In this document: in pieces, positions 63,313 through 64,000 of the stretch
Layout of the letters: the number at the start of each line of letters is the position of its first letter
Numbering within the stretch: the stretch's first letter is position 1
Assembly: GCA_942486035.1 (NCBI GenBank)
Contig: CALNXK010000161.1
Span: 1-64,000 of the forward strand
Direction of reading: 5' to 3'
Length of the DNA stretch: 64,000 nt
From: Porites lobata
Taxonomy: Eukaryota; Cnidaria; Anthozoa; Scleractinia; Poritidae
The notes under the pieces: generated by a model
What the model was told of the DNA's origin: nothing
The model's input: the letters and a program-made list of their open reading frames with translations, nothing else
Databases searched by the model: none
Translations under genes and position numbers: made by a program

Positions 63313-64000
63313 AAGTTGAAAAAGGAAAAGAAAATCTTGATTTTGTGGTTTCGTCCTCGATCGATATTAAAAACTTAAATTTAGTCTGCCAAAGGCAGTC
63401 ACGGTAGAGAAATGTAGAAATCCAAAAAAGTGTAATGCACCTGCAGAGTTGTTGTTTTGCTTTTAAAACCTACTTTTTTATGTTCTTTTTTACGTAGAGA
63501 TGTTTTTGTTAGCCTGTAAAACAGCCTTTGTCTTGTTGTTGTCGTTTTACTTTGTTTTTTTTCTATACCCGGTGGCTCCTGGAGAAAAAAATTGACGTCT
63601 GTTCTGGAGTGAAGGCCTCAGGTAAAAAGGAAGCCTTCGATCTGACTTTTTATTCCAGGTGTCAATTTTTCTAAGGCACTGGGACGACTGTGATCAGTTT
63701 TAAAACACAGTTGACGACGCCGATAAATCCGTTAGTAGAACTCCGCGGAATGTGTTCCTTACTTCTAAATTATTTGCCTTCCCTTCCCACTATTTCGTTT
63801 TAAAAGTATCAACGGAGTTGACGTTCGGACCTGTTTCAGTGCCCTCATAAATGAGAACGAGCCCGATCTCTCCGGTGTTAGGTGCCTAACGGATGTAAAC
63901 TAAATTATGATTCTATCCAGTTCCTCTCTTCCCGGTCTTTTAGGAGTGTTTTGCCTTATTATTAGTTTAATTTCTTTCTTTTCTTTTGTCGGATCTGAAA

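Larger units (their letters stand above)
60131..64000. other. Gene-free upstream flank with repeats
   Basis: No exon was recognised on either strand. Contents: a palindromic MITE at 60146-60297; a G-rich/C-rich repeat near 60360-60430; a partial MITE relative near 61440-61510; a long palindrome at 61898-62160; the GCAAACGGACGCAAC repeat at 63175-63312; dispersed repeat copy 3 (about 63405-63500, inverted); and a weak hairpin near 63580-63680 (GAAAAAAATTGAC and GTCAATTTTTC). Confidence 0.5.

Overview
The window is nuclear DNA of an animal, most likely an anthozoan cnidarian (probably a stony coral). Three intron-rich, animal-type genes can be assembled exon by exon, with GT/AG junctions and continuous reading frames. 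The DNA between exons is packed with short palindromic or terminal-inverted-repeat elements of a kind I associate from memory with coral genomes; the species assignment is inference.

Layout. 1-6183: no gene seen; several MITE-like elements, a 1.07-kb foldback repeat and a tRNA-derived SINE. 6184-13800, minus strand: a complete 8-exon platelet-activating-factor acetylhydrolase (PAF-AH, 386 aa). 13993-26790, plus strand: a complete 14-exon neurotransmitter:sodium symporter (NSS/SLC6 fold, 540 aa) with prokaryote-like features. These two genes are head to head, with 192 bp between start codons; that gap holds a duplicated 27-nt motif with an E-box-like core. 26791-30718: intergenic, with a palindromic retroposon-like insertion and one unidentified terminal-exon-like ORF. 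30719-59673, minus strand: a complete 35-exon ASAP-type ArfGAP (1141 aa: BAR, PH, ArfGAP, ankyrin repeats, proline-rich region, SH3). 59674-64000: ASAP upstream region and repeats, no gene seen.

How the genes relate. PAF-AH hydrolyses the sn-2 acyl group of PAF and oxidised phospholipids. The NSS protein should move a small amino-acid-like solute with Na+. ASAP switches off Arf GTPases at curved membranes and adhesion sites. There is no sign of one shared pathway. The only structural link is the shared PAF-AH/NSS promoter, which suggests co-regulation.

The most unusual signals lie outside the exons: a 1031-bp element with a perfect 9-bp target duplication and terminal arrays of an 8-mer, a 0.3-kb array of TAACG motifs, a THAP-like zinc-finger remnant inside a MITE, and an insertion whose 17-bp flanking duplication contains the splice donor of ASAP exon 3. 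I see no rRNA, functional tRNA, CRISPR array or bacterial operon. All homology statements come from recognising motifs by eye; no database search was run.
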